Source of the DNA: Lytechinus pictus
Lineage: Eukaryota > Echinodermata > Echinoidea > Temnopleuroida > Toxopneustidae
Direction of reading: 5' to 3'
Assembly: GCF_037042905.1 (NCBI RefSeq)
Contig: NC_087253.1
Location: 18,017,501 to 18,081,500 of the forward strand
Length of the DNA stretch: 64,000 nucleotides
Part shown: piece after piece, positions 1-12,200 of the stretch
Layout of the letters: each line of letters begins with the position of its first letter
Numbering within the stretch: position 1 is the stretch's first letter
Translations under genes and position numbers: made by a program
The notes under the pieces: generated by a model
Seen by the model: only the letters and a program-made list of their open reading frames with translations
What the model was told of the DNA's origin: nothing
The model's database searches: none

Positions 1-103
1 CTGTGTAACTGTGTTTTATATACATAGTCAAAATCGTATCATTTTTTTTCGCATCTTCATTCGTCAAACTTGTAATCACACTCCTACCAATTCATGCCTC
101 TAG

Positions 104-264
104 GTCTTGACGAGGATGACCTCGACAACGAACGAGAGAAAGACAATGACAGTAAGAGTGAATCAGAGGTTTCCGAGGTGGAGGAGCTTGCCCCGTTAGA
201 AGCCATTCAACAGGATACCAGAGAAACAACCTACTTGCCAGGTACCTCAGAAGATCTCTGCCTT
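104..264 (+). CDS. ORP exon a: acidic linker before the lipid-binding domain
   Basis: This exon lies between an acceptor ending CTAG and the donor GTAAGT at 265, and begins in mid-codon (2 nt). It encodes a Glu/Asp/Ser-rich linker and then [15 protein letters not shown]. It runs in phase 0 into the next exon. The linker position matches the stretch before the ORD in ORP8-type proteins. Confidence 0.8.
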
Positions 265-3200
265 GTAAGTCGCAAACTCGTTTTCTCCCCCTTTTGAATT
301 CACAATGGGTGATTTCAAGTTCAGTGTTGACCTCTTGATGTTGGTGTTAAGTCAAATTTTACACGTTTACAACACCAAACATAAAATGAAGATGGTCCCC
401 AAAAGTCACTCACTAGCTAATGAGATGTCAATAATGTGATCTGGTTCAGTTTTACAAACTCTGAAATAAGTTTTGGAGCTCGGGGAAGCAATCCAAATTT
501 CAACACCAAGGCCAACACTGGACTTGAAATCACCCAATGAGGGTTATTCCAATCCAATCCCTTGGGGTACCTTGCCAAACGTCAGAGCTGCATCTTTTGC
601 GTGGGAATCCCACAACTGGCCTTTTATTACTAATCCTCAAACTTCATCATTGACAAAACAATGGGAAATGCAGGAAAGCCGCTATTGAAAGATGCATGAT
701 ACTCTCATAGAGGGATTCCTTCTAGAAGACGCGACAAAGACTTTTGACAAGGTACCCGAGTGTTTAATATAGTCCCTTTCCCTTGCAGTTACAAAGCTTA
801 AACATTTTGCTTCACTGGATCTACCTGTTGGCCCTCAACAGTGATAACATTTCAAAAGAGAAAAGTTGAGCTGTAAATACATTAAATTAACATTAGCAAA
901 ATAAATGAGCCTTCTAGAGGTTCTTGAACTGTAACGCAAAGCTTTGCAACCATCATAGAAGAATATCTGTATGATTGATTGTATTGACAACAAAGTACAA
1001 TTAGTCATGAAAGTGTACAATCAATTGCTAACGTTTGTGTTGCTAGCCCGGGTCCACAATGCACCAGTCTACAGGAAGTTGGGTAGCAACCAATTTCTAT
1101 CCAATTTTTGTTCACCGACAAGTATTTCAAACTTCTTCTCTTTCCCTTTAATAATGAATATTTATATACAAACCAATCAAATTTTTGCATTAATATCATC
1201 TGTAATAACTTTTTTTGTCTCTCAGGACATTTCCCAGACTGAGACGTTAGGAGAGGAGAACAAGAGTCTTATCTGGACCCTGATGAAACAGGTCCGACCT
1301 GGGATGGACCTTTCCCGCGTCGTCTTGCCAACCTTTGTCTTGGAACCCAGGTCGTTCCTAGACAAGCTCTCCGATTTCTACTTCCATGCGGACATCATCT
1401 CCAGGTGAGTGACCAAACAAGCAGTCGATTTCAGTTTGATTGCTATTTTTGTCTTGGAACCTAGGTCATTCCTAGACAAAGTCTCTGATTCCTACTTCCA
1501 TGCGGACATCATCTCCAGGTGAGTGGCTAAATATGCAATCAATTACATCTTGATTGTCAACTTTGTCTGTGAACCCAGGTCATTCCTAGACAAACTCTGA
1601 TTTCTACCTCCATACTGACATCATCTCCAGGTGAGTGCCTAAATGTGCAATCAAATTCATCTTGATTGCCTGCCTTCGTCCTGGAACCCAGGTCATTCCG
1701 AGACAAACTCTCCGAATTCTACTTCGATGCGGTCATCCTCTCCAGGTGAGTGCCCAAATGTGTAATCAAATTCAGTTTGATTGCCAAACTTTGTCCTGGA
1801 ATCCGGGTCATTCCTAGACAAACTCTGATTTCTACCTCCATGCCGACATCATCTCCAGGTGAGTGCCTAAATATTCAATCAATTACATTGATTGTCAACT
1901 TTGCGCGGTAATCCAGGTCATTCCCAGACAAACTCTCTGATTTCTATTTCCATGCGGTCATCTTCTCCAGGTGAGTGCCCAAATGTGCAATCAAATTCAG
2001 TTTGATTGCCAAACTATGTTTTGGAACCCATGTTGTTCCTGGACAAACTTTTGATTTCTACTTCCATGCTGACATTATCTCTGGGTGAGTGCCTAAATGT
2101 GCAATCAAATTCAGTTTAATCGTCTATCAAACTTTGTTCTGGAACCCATGTTGTTCCTGGACGAAACTTGATTTCTGCTTCCATGCTGATATCTCTCGGT
2201 GTCTGCCCAAATGTAAGTTCAAATTCTGTTTGATTGATGCAGTTTGAATCTTTATTTGGGTTTTTCATGGTTTGAGTAACAAAGAAGCAAAGTAAAAAAT
2301 GTGGAATCAAATTCAGTTTGATAACTGAGAATGGCCTGTCATCAAAAGTTCCTTCCACTGCTTGCCACATTTTCTGAACCGGACAAAGTTTGCTGGAAGA
2401 GATACTGTACATGCGATGAGATTTGGCAAATTTTACTAATTTTAATTTTTTTTTCTTTATCAGGGCTGTGCAAGAAGATGATGCATTTTCAAGAATGAAA
2501 GAAGTAGTCAGATGGTATCTATCTGGATTCTACAAGAAACCAAAGGTATTTTCCATTCTCCCTCTTCTTTCTTCTTATTTTCTCCTACTCTTCCCCCTTC
2601 TCTTCATTGTTGTCTTCTTGTTTTTGTTCTTCTTTTAATACCCCCACAAACGAAGCTTGAAGGAGTGATATATAGGAATCAGTGTGTGTATGGTTGGGCG
2701 GTCAGTCTGTTGCAAATATTGAAGTTCAAGATACTTCCCCAGTTTTTAAACAATTTTTTCATGAAATTTGGTACACACATTGGTCTTGAGTTATGAGGTG
2801 TAAGACATACATTGTATTTTTCATGTGTTGGAAATAATGTTGAAATTGTAATATCACACAAAACTTAGGTAAAAATCTTGCAATTTGAAATACTTATGCA
2901 GTTTTAAAGAAATTCTCGTAAAATTTGGCACACACATTGGTTTTGAAATAAAGACGTGCAAGACTCATTTTTTTCATGTGTTGGAAATTGTGTTGCCATG
3001 GTAACAGGATATTATGGTAAAAAACTCAGGGAAAGCTCATTGCAGACTAAACTACTTTGCCAGTTTTTTTACCATTGCTTATAAAATTTGGCACAATATT
3101 CATCTGGGTGTAGACATGCTTATATTTTACTGATCTTGTACTGATGCTATTGTAAACTGTTCTGTGGGTTGAGGATGAATCTCACCTTTTCATCTTCTTT

Positions 3201-6200
3201 CTTTTCTTTTCTTGCCTCTTTGTAGGGTTTGAAGAAACCGTATAATCCTATCATAGGTGAAACATTCCGTTGTTTATGGGAACATCCAAAGACTAAAACG
3301 AGGACATTCTACATAGCAGAACAGGTAAGCTCAAAATGAATTGTACCCCATCAATACTGTGTAACTCTGGGTGCACTCACACATGCCTTAACATCAGAAG
3401 ATTGTACTTCAGAGAATTCGAACAGGCCTTAAATCAATTAATTTGAATTCTTTTTTTTTCTATTTAAAAAATAAATGGATATCATTGTAAATACAAAAAA
3501 GTCAAATACACAAGCATGATAAAAAAAGAGAAAGTTTCTTGCAAAGCCCTATAAGACCATGGCCTAAATTAAACCTGACATCAAATAGTGATATAGTTCC
3601 CACAGAAATTTTAAAACAGAATTCCATGACTTCCCGTGACGTCCCGGGAGTTATGTAGAATTTGGGATGTCACAAAACTGGGAAAAATGGAAATTATGAA
3701 CACCAATTATAATACCAGAGTAGGGTCACAGTGTATGAGAGTTGCGAGACACAACAAACTGGAAAGCTGCCATAGCCAAGAGGTAAATGCAATTCCATGG
3801 CTTTTCACAAATTTTCCAAATTCCCTGACTTTTCATGACCACAAATTTTTCCAGGATTTTCCATGACTGTGGGAACCCTGTATTATAATCTAGTATCCCA
3901 AGTATGCATTCGAGTGCAACTCTATTTCTCATATTTTTTTTACTTCCCTCGTAATTTCAGGTATCCCATCATCCTCCAGTGACGGCATTCTACATCACAA
4001 ACAGGAAGGAAGGATTCTGCATCAGCGGAAGCATTCTCGCCAAGAGCAAGTTTTACGGGAATTCCGTCTGTGCCGTCATGGACGGGGTTGGGAAGCTCAT
4101 GCTACTAGGGCGGGGCGAGGATTATCTCATCACGATGCCGTATGCTAACTGTAAAGGTAAGATTGGATTGCCATTTGGTCTTATCACCACTTGGTCTAAT
4201 CGCCACCAGGGGGTGTGTTTCACAAAGATTCAAGTATGACTTAAATCGCACTTAAATGCCGACGTGTATCTGAAATGCAACACGCAATCTAATTGATCAA
4301 TACGCAGTAGTGCGCATCCTCTTTGCATGATCTGACCAATGCGGTCATGGCTTTTATACCGCGCTCAACTAGGCATTTAACCCTTAAAGACTGGGGGGCC
4401 ATGATGGACCCCCTCGACGCTTCGCGCGATATTTCCGAAACGCAAAGAGATAGCGCCGCAAAATTTTGGACTTTTTTCTTTAAAGTCTCGCGCAACTTTT
4501 GAGACCAAATTCGCGACATACGGGTATACCACCGCGACGTCACGTGACTTTTTATGATGCAATGTCATGCCGAAAATGGCTCATTTTTATACTTTGTGTA
4601 CAAAGTCTATGGGAGATGAAATTCATAAAAGGGTGATTATTTTTCATTCTAATTGGTGTGCTGAATTAATTTAGGGTTTAATTTAGTTGTTAAATGGTCT
4701 GTAATAATCTCCATTGAAAAAAACAATGAAAACCAAAGATGAAAAAACAAAGAAATACATAAGAAATTCTAAAAACAAAGAAATACATGTACATAAGGAA
4801 AAATTTTTACTTTTGCAATTTTACTTTGTGGAAACCTTTAAATTAGATCAAAAAGATGACATTGCAAAAAAAGAAGAAAATTTGAATTGAAATAGGGTGT
4901 TAAATATGCAAATAGTGTATTTCATGAATAAATTTGCATATTTTATTCATGATAATTAAAAAATAACAATTCTCAGAATTTTTTATACTAGCTTGTAGTT
5001 TATGTGGTAAAGAATGTGCGTGCCAAATTTCGGCGCGATCGCGCGAACGGCGGCCGAGATCAGAAGGGGGGGCCATCATGCCCCCCCCCCCCCCCCAGAC
5101 CTCAATACGTCTCAAATAGCCCAGTCATTTTAGGATTTAGTGCGACTCAAGTCATACTTAAATCTTTGTGAAACACCCCCTGGTCTTCTCCGTTTTTTGT
5201 TAGCCCATTCAGGTAGAAAGTAAATATTTCGTGGTTTAAAGAGAAAAGAATGTAGTTGCAGCAAACAATTATTTCATGAGAAAGTCTTTAAAATCAAGGT
5301 TAATTGTTATCCTATTGTCATAGATCTAAATATGATACATGAACTTATCTGTGTGAAATCATGAAATCTTAGCTGAAAACTGACAAGACTTGTGATCATT
5401 ATAACATTAAAACAGAAAAGCACATGTTGGACAACGTATTCATATTTTTTGTAAAAATACCTGACATTTGATGGAATTCCGTGTTTATTTTTCTCATTTC
5501 TCAACAATTACAAATTTTCTTCCAGAGCCATTTGGCACATATTTTTTTTATTTACACATACAGACTTATGGGTGGTCATTTAATTGGATTCTGTTATTCA
5601 TTTTGAAATGGTTACCACAACTGGCATTTCTCTTTAACCCACTCCCATTTGATTTACAACTCTAAAACTCAAATGAAAGACAACAGAAGAAAATAGAGCA
5701 AAAATCAACTCAAAACTGCATCCCTGTAAATGCAATATTATCTTTTTAGTACAAATATTATAAAGATTTTAATGAAAATACCCTAAATTGGCAATGTGAT
5801 GGAAACTAAAAAAAGTGCTGTTTTAGTGACCAATTCTCCAAGCAATGTCTATCTATCACTATGTATTTCTAATATATATAAACTTAAAAAAAGACAAAAT
5901 TTAGCAAAAGAACTTTGAAAGTTCATCGAAAGGCCACTGAGAGACTGCTGAAAGACCATTCTCCTGTAAGACTGCTGAAAGACTGTTTTGTAATGTTTCA
6001 AAAAGTTTTGGAGATCATGGAGACCACGTAGACCACTGAAAGATCCATCAGAAATTGTGAAAGACTTTAGAGATCTTTGAAAGTTCGCTGAAAGACCCTT
6101 GAAAGATCAAGCAAGATTCATGGTCTTACAGCAGTCTTTCAGAGGTCTTGCTTTCTGTGGAATGGGGGTTTTAGGAACTAAAGCAACACCAATGAAAATC

Positions 6201-9200
6201 TAGTGTGTATCGCTGACAACAAGAAGGGATCACCAGTCATTTGTAAAGTTGCTTGTAACTTGTGTACAGCTTTATGAAACACCCACCAGGTCAAAATGCA
6301 TATTTATTTGATAATTTATCTACTGTTTGCAGGTATTCTTTATGGCACACTGACAATGGAGTATGGTGGCAAAGTAACTCTGGAATGTGAGAAGACTGGA
6401 TACAGAACTGAAATTGAATTCAAGCTCAAGGTACGTTTCTAAAAATCCATGATTTTATTGTTATTATTGTAATATTTAATATTTTTCTATAGGAAACAGA
6501 TTCTGGACGGAAAAATTTGTGACATGAATCCAACCTTTAGCTAGCCAGAATCCAATTATTGGGGTCATGATATATCTGTCAAGTGCTTCGAGTGCTTATT
6601 CTGTTGTATGAAACATTATTTAAGATCATTGCAGATAATTGGTAGTCTGCAACCACAGACTCAGATTTGACGCTTTTACCAAAACCATGTCTGGAGTTAA
6701 GACTAGACTCCAAACTCTTGGTCTGTGTAGAGCCAGCCACAGTACATAGTGAATCTAGCCTCGCTACTTTAGACTCTGCATTGTGCGCGATGCAAATTGC
6801 GAAAACCAAGGGTCTGTGTGTGGAGACTAGATTATCACTATCAATCCGACAAACCTGTTATGAATCAAATTATTTATTCTTAACAATTATTTTCAGCCTT
6901 TCTTGGGAGGTAGTGATTCATCGAATCAGATCAACGGGAAGATTAAATTTGGCAAGGAAACGTTAGCAACACTCAGCGGAAAATGGGTAAGTCTCTGGTT
7001 ATTCATGATGCCATTCATTTTGTTTTGTAATTTGATGTATCGTTTATGATGATGATGATGATCATGATCATCTCTAACATCAGTATTGTCACTGTTACAG
7101 ACCTGCCAACCAGTATGTTTTAGGCGTATTGAGTACGTTTTTGCAACCAAAATACGGCAGTACGTTTTTTCTTTAAAAAAATGTGTTTTTTGTAATTTTT
7201 TTTTACATAATCGTAATTTAATGAGAAAAATCATCTCTACATGTCTCTATTTCCTAAAACGTACACATATATGTTTATTGGATCAATGTAATTTCAGGTA
7301 ACTTGTTTTTTTTCCAATCATTTTGTTAAAACCAGGGTGAAAATATACACATGTTTCAATGTTTTTTTTTTTCATTTGCGAGAGCAGTGCGTCTTTTAGC
7401 TTGCATGCAGCTTGAGCGCCGCGATGACCAAGTGCGCCAAGCATTTTATTATGAAATACACTTTTTGGGGGGAAAAATACAGTTTTTTTAATCACAGAAT
7501 ACAGCTTTTCATTCCCAGAGGTTGGCAGGCCTGCTGTTATTCTCATCAGCATGAGCAACATAATTGTTTTATCACCATCTCTATCATAAACATCTCATTG
7601 TTCATCACCATTATCATGAATATCATCCTCATGATCATGATGATCATCATCATTGGCATCATCATCATCATCATCACCATTAATAAAATCATTAACTTCA
7701 CAATTGTCATTGTTAATGATCATCAGCATTATCATCACTATCATTATCATCAACACCATCATCATCATCACTATCATCATCATCATCAACACCATCATCA
7801 TCTTCTTCATCATCATTATCATCACTATCATCATCATTATTATCATCATCATCTTCATCATCATCACTATCATCATTATCATCATCATCATCGTCGTCAA
7901 AGAGTTTTACTTGACTACCCTTTTTTTCAAAATGATGTTTTAATTTTTTTTCTTCATAGGATGAAGAAGTCTTCATCAAAGACAAGAGAACAGAGGTGAG
8001 TTCATAAGTTAGATTTTTTTGAAATAATTTTGATTTTCTGTGTAGTAGATAGATTTTTCATGTCATTTATTTGATTCAATTCTTTTTAGAAACAAGATAA
8101 GTATACAGTATTATCATCTATATAGAGCGTTTTACCGATGCATTTAAAACATTGCTCGTGGACTATCAGAGCATATCCCTAAACAGGACCGAAATCCGAC
8201 GAATATCCCATAGGCTCCTGTACAAAATTTCTTATTGAATATGAGAGCATATTCAACAGTATAGTGCGCATGCGCGAATGCATGAAATATACAACGCGTA
8301 CAACAATGAAAACAATGCGATGCGCAGCATAAGAGCACGACACTCAATGACGTCATAATGAACTACATTCAAGTCGCAAATTTGATCTTATGAAGTGATG
8401 ATGCCATATTCATGTGATATGACTTGTTCAATCAAATTTCTCCTTCTTTTTGATTGCTGGGGGGGGGGGGGATATATGATAATAATTATATTGGATGGCT
8501 TTATGTCATGGAATACCAAAAATATTCCACTCGTTTGGGCCAATATTCCACGAATTGCAGATGAGTGGAATATTTGCCCAAAATCTTGGAATATTTCTGG
8601 TGTTCCATTCTGAGCTATCCAATATAACATAAATATTCAAAGAACAATACATGTACATCAAAACAATACAGAGTAAAAAATGGTTTGGGTAGTCAAAGAA
8701 GCAAAGTTTGTAGTTAGGGCTCCCTGTACAAGCTCGAGTTGATTATAGAAGAAACATAAATATGTGAAAGTATGTAAAATGAAGTAACAAGTTTCCAAAC
8801 ATTGAATAAATCAGCTCTTGCTACTCAAATTGATGACAATTTTATTTTTAGTTACCCACTTTCATAGTTGAAAAATTATAAATTTAGAATTATGAACTGT
8901 TACGGTCAGTGACCAAATTTTTTTTTTTTCTGAAATAGAGGTATACTTTAAACAACAATTTATTCAGAACTATTTAATTATACTTTTTCTTTTTAAATGT
9001 GGTTTTTAATGTACATATATATAATTCCATATTATTCTTTGTAGTAAATTTGTTTTTTTCTGAACTGAAATGTTTTTTTTCCTGAAATTTATATAATATC
9101 TTTCTGAAATAATAATTTCATTCAGAATTCTGAACTCTTCTGGGCTGTGACACCGGAAGTAAAGAATGGCAGGTTAACACGGTCAACAGTCATGTTTGAT

Positions 9201-12200
9201 GAACAAGCAGAGAATGAATCAGAAAAGTGAGTCTGAACTTTGATAACGTCCTTTATATAACTTATCAGGAGATGAGGGAATAGAAGGAGCTTAAAATCCA
9301 GTCATGTATTGTATGAGTTTGTTATAATACCTACAATAGTTCCCACCGTAATGATTTTCGCCATGATTGAAACTGGTCTTAATCATGGAGTACTTGTTAT
9401 CATAACAGGGCCCCATTGCATAAAAGTTACCATTATTGTAACTTTGCGACGCAATGGTAACTTGCATGGAATCCTTGATTTTAATTGGCTGTCAATCATC
9501 GTTACCATGGTAGTTACAATTGGATGGCAAAGTTACCATAGCAGTAGCTTTTATGCAACGGGGCCTAGATCGAATCAGATTATATCAGATCAGTCGTGGC
9601 AATCGTATTGATAGTAGGACATCTTTGAACGGTTTAAAAAGTTTTGCGACCTGGGGCCCGTCTTACAGAGTGTTGCGATTGATCTGATCAAATGCAACTA
9701 TGGAAAGCCAGCAAAGTCAACACATGAAATGCATGTTTGTTCAAAAAAAATCTAGATATGAATGTATATCCATAAATTCATTGATTTCTTGACAATTTGG
9801 TGTGTTCTCCTTTGTTTACAAAGGACATTTTGCAAATTTCCTGCAGAAAAAATTATGACACTAACGGATTTCCATAGAGTTACGATCGATTGGATCAATT
9901 GTAACTCTTTGTAAGATGGGGCCAGGTATGAAACACTAATCGTTTGTAGAGAATCGCACAACAGTGGGAACAAGCCATAAGCGATAATGTTTTATCATGA
10001 ATGTGATTGTTATACAGTGCTAACAAGTAGTATAATTTGTAGCAGTAGTTTTAGAAGTGGAAGCATGGGTGGTTAAAGTAGTCGCAGTTGCACTGGTAGT
10101 ATTAGTAGCAGTAGTGGTGGTGGTGATCACTTTTTTGTGCTGCTCCAGCAACAAAGCCAACTACGACAAAGGTCTGACTAAGCTTGTAGCCTTGCAATTG
10201 AAAGTTTACCAAACAACAGGTTCATTTTCAGGATTGTGGTAGAAAGAACACTTTCTCATGTTAGTGGTAGTAGTGGTTGTGGTAGCAGTTGTAGAAAGAG
10301 TAGTAGAAGTAGTAATTATTATGGTGAAGGGAGATTAAGATTATGTAGACATCATTCTAAGAAATAATTTTGTATTTAGTTATGTTATTGTTAACATTAT
10401 TGTATAATCAACGTGGGTGATCGGTTGTATTCTAGATTATGGCGGCACGTGACGGCTGCGCTCAGCAAAGGAGACGTCCACGACGCCACCAAAGAGAAGT
10501 TCATTTTGGAAGAACAGCAGAGGAATGGTCACAAGGAGAGGAAGATTAAGATGGTCGAATGGGTCCCGAAGCTCTTTGAAAGAGACGACATCACCGGTGA
10601 TTGGATCTATAAACATATGGAGTAAGTACAGATAATGTGCCCCCTATTTGTGGTTTATTTCAACAACTTCTTGTTTTTATTCCTGTGTTTAATTGGTTTT
10701 CATGATTACAAACAAAACATATCACATAATAACTTTTGGCAAAAAAGAAAAACAATAAAGGAAATAAAACAAACTGATATATTAGAATAATATCAATAAG
10801 ACATAAAGCAGTATATTTTTGTGCAATGAACAGAACATTGTGGTAACTACAAAAAACATGAAATCCAAAACATGTATCCAAGTCATATTAAACATCTTAA
10901 CAACTTATGGTGCAGAAAGCTACAAATCTTGTAAATGTGTATTGAGAATTCTAAACATAGAATTCACAAAGGTGGATTAGTTTATAACAGATACTTTTCC
11001 AATTTTGTGGCATAGGTACAATGTACACTTCAAGTCCACTAAAGATGATTACCGGTGTATACAAGCAACTGAATTTGCTTACCCTAGGCAAATTGATTTG
11101 ATCATTATTATATTAATTTTCAATGTTTTATTTTCAGTACGAGGCCATGGGATATTTTGAATGACATTGAGCAGTTTGAAGTCGATGGCGTGATACAGAC
11201 AAGAACCAGACATAGAACACAGATTGTTAGGACGACAAGTATCGTGAGCTTACCGAACAGACGCAATGGACCAACAGAACAAAGACTAAAGGTAGGTGAC
11301 AGATGGGCTACTAAGGCCCGTATTCTGAACACGGGTTTAAAATAAACCCTGTATGGAGAGCCAATTGGAGCACAAATTCCTAGCAGTACACATCCAAATT
11401 ATTAACTTATATGGCACCCAAATTAGTCATAATTGTCCGGGAATGATAACTGAAGTATTTTTCTTCATTATGAAAGTAAAAGGAAACAAGATACTCAACA
11501 TGAGAAATATAGAACAGAATTAGCTCCCCATAATTTTAGTACAGAGTTAGACCGTGGTCTTAGTTAAACCTGACTTCAGAATACCTGCCTATATGTTTAT
11601 AAGGTGACCTGGTCATTGAGGAAAAAAAATGAAACCTTTTTTTAGTTTGTATCCACTTGGTCTAAAAGCAGTTGGTCTAACTCTCTGATCATCACATGGG
11701 GTAAACCCAATGGCCTGTATTCTGAAGTCAGGTTTAACTTAGACCATGGTCTAACTCTGTGCTAAAATTATGGCAAGCCAAAAGTGTCAAAATTTTGATT
11801 AAGTTGTATGTATCTTATGTTTAGTGTGCTCTTTCCTGATTCAACGATGGTGAAGACAATCATCTATTTATACTTCCTAGACAATTATGAATGATTTGAG
11901 AGCCAAATGAGCTGAAATATGGTATCTCTACTGTTCGTGATTTATGTAACAATTGGCTATCCATACTTAAACCACAACTTTAAACCCGAGTTCAAGTTAA
12001 ACCCAACTTCAGAATACGGGCCATTTAGTCTACTATCAATTGTTCTGATTGCTGTTGGTCTAATACTCTATTGAGTCTACTGTCATGCAGTCTGACGCCT
12101 AGTTGGTCTAATTACCATTTCATCTACTATACATCTCTTTACAGAGATGCCAATTAGTAGGATTTCATCCTATTAAGTAGGATTTATAAGGGCCTGAAAT

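Noticed and set aside
971..1225. Start of the ORP protein at an ATG at 971
   Set aside because: The upstream part is intron; the acceptor at 1225 and phase-0 link from exon 104-264 explain the exon better.
7412..7999. His/Ile-rich 195-codon frame
   Set aside because: Made of MITE sequence and an ATC microsatellite; its last part overlaps the real micro-exon at 7960-7995 in another frame.
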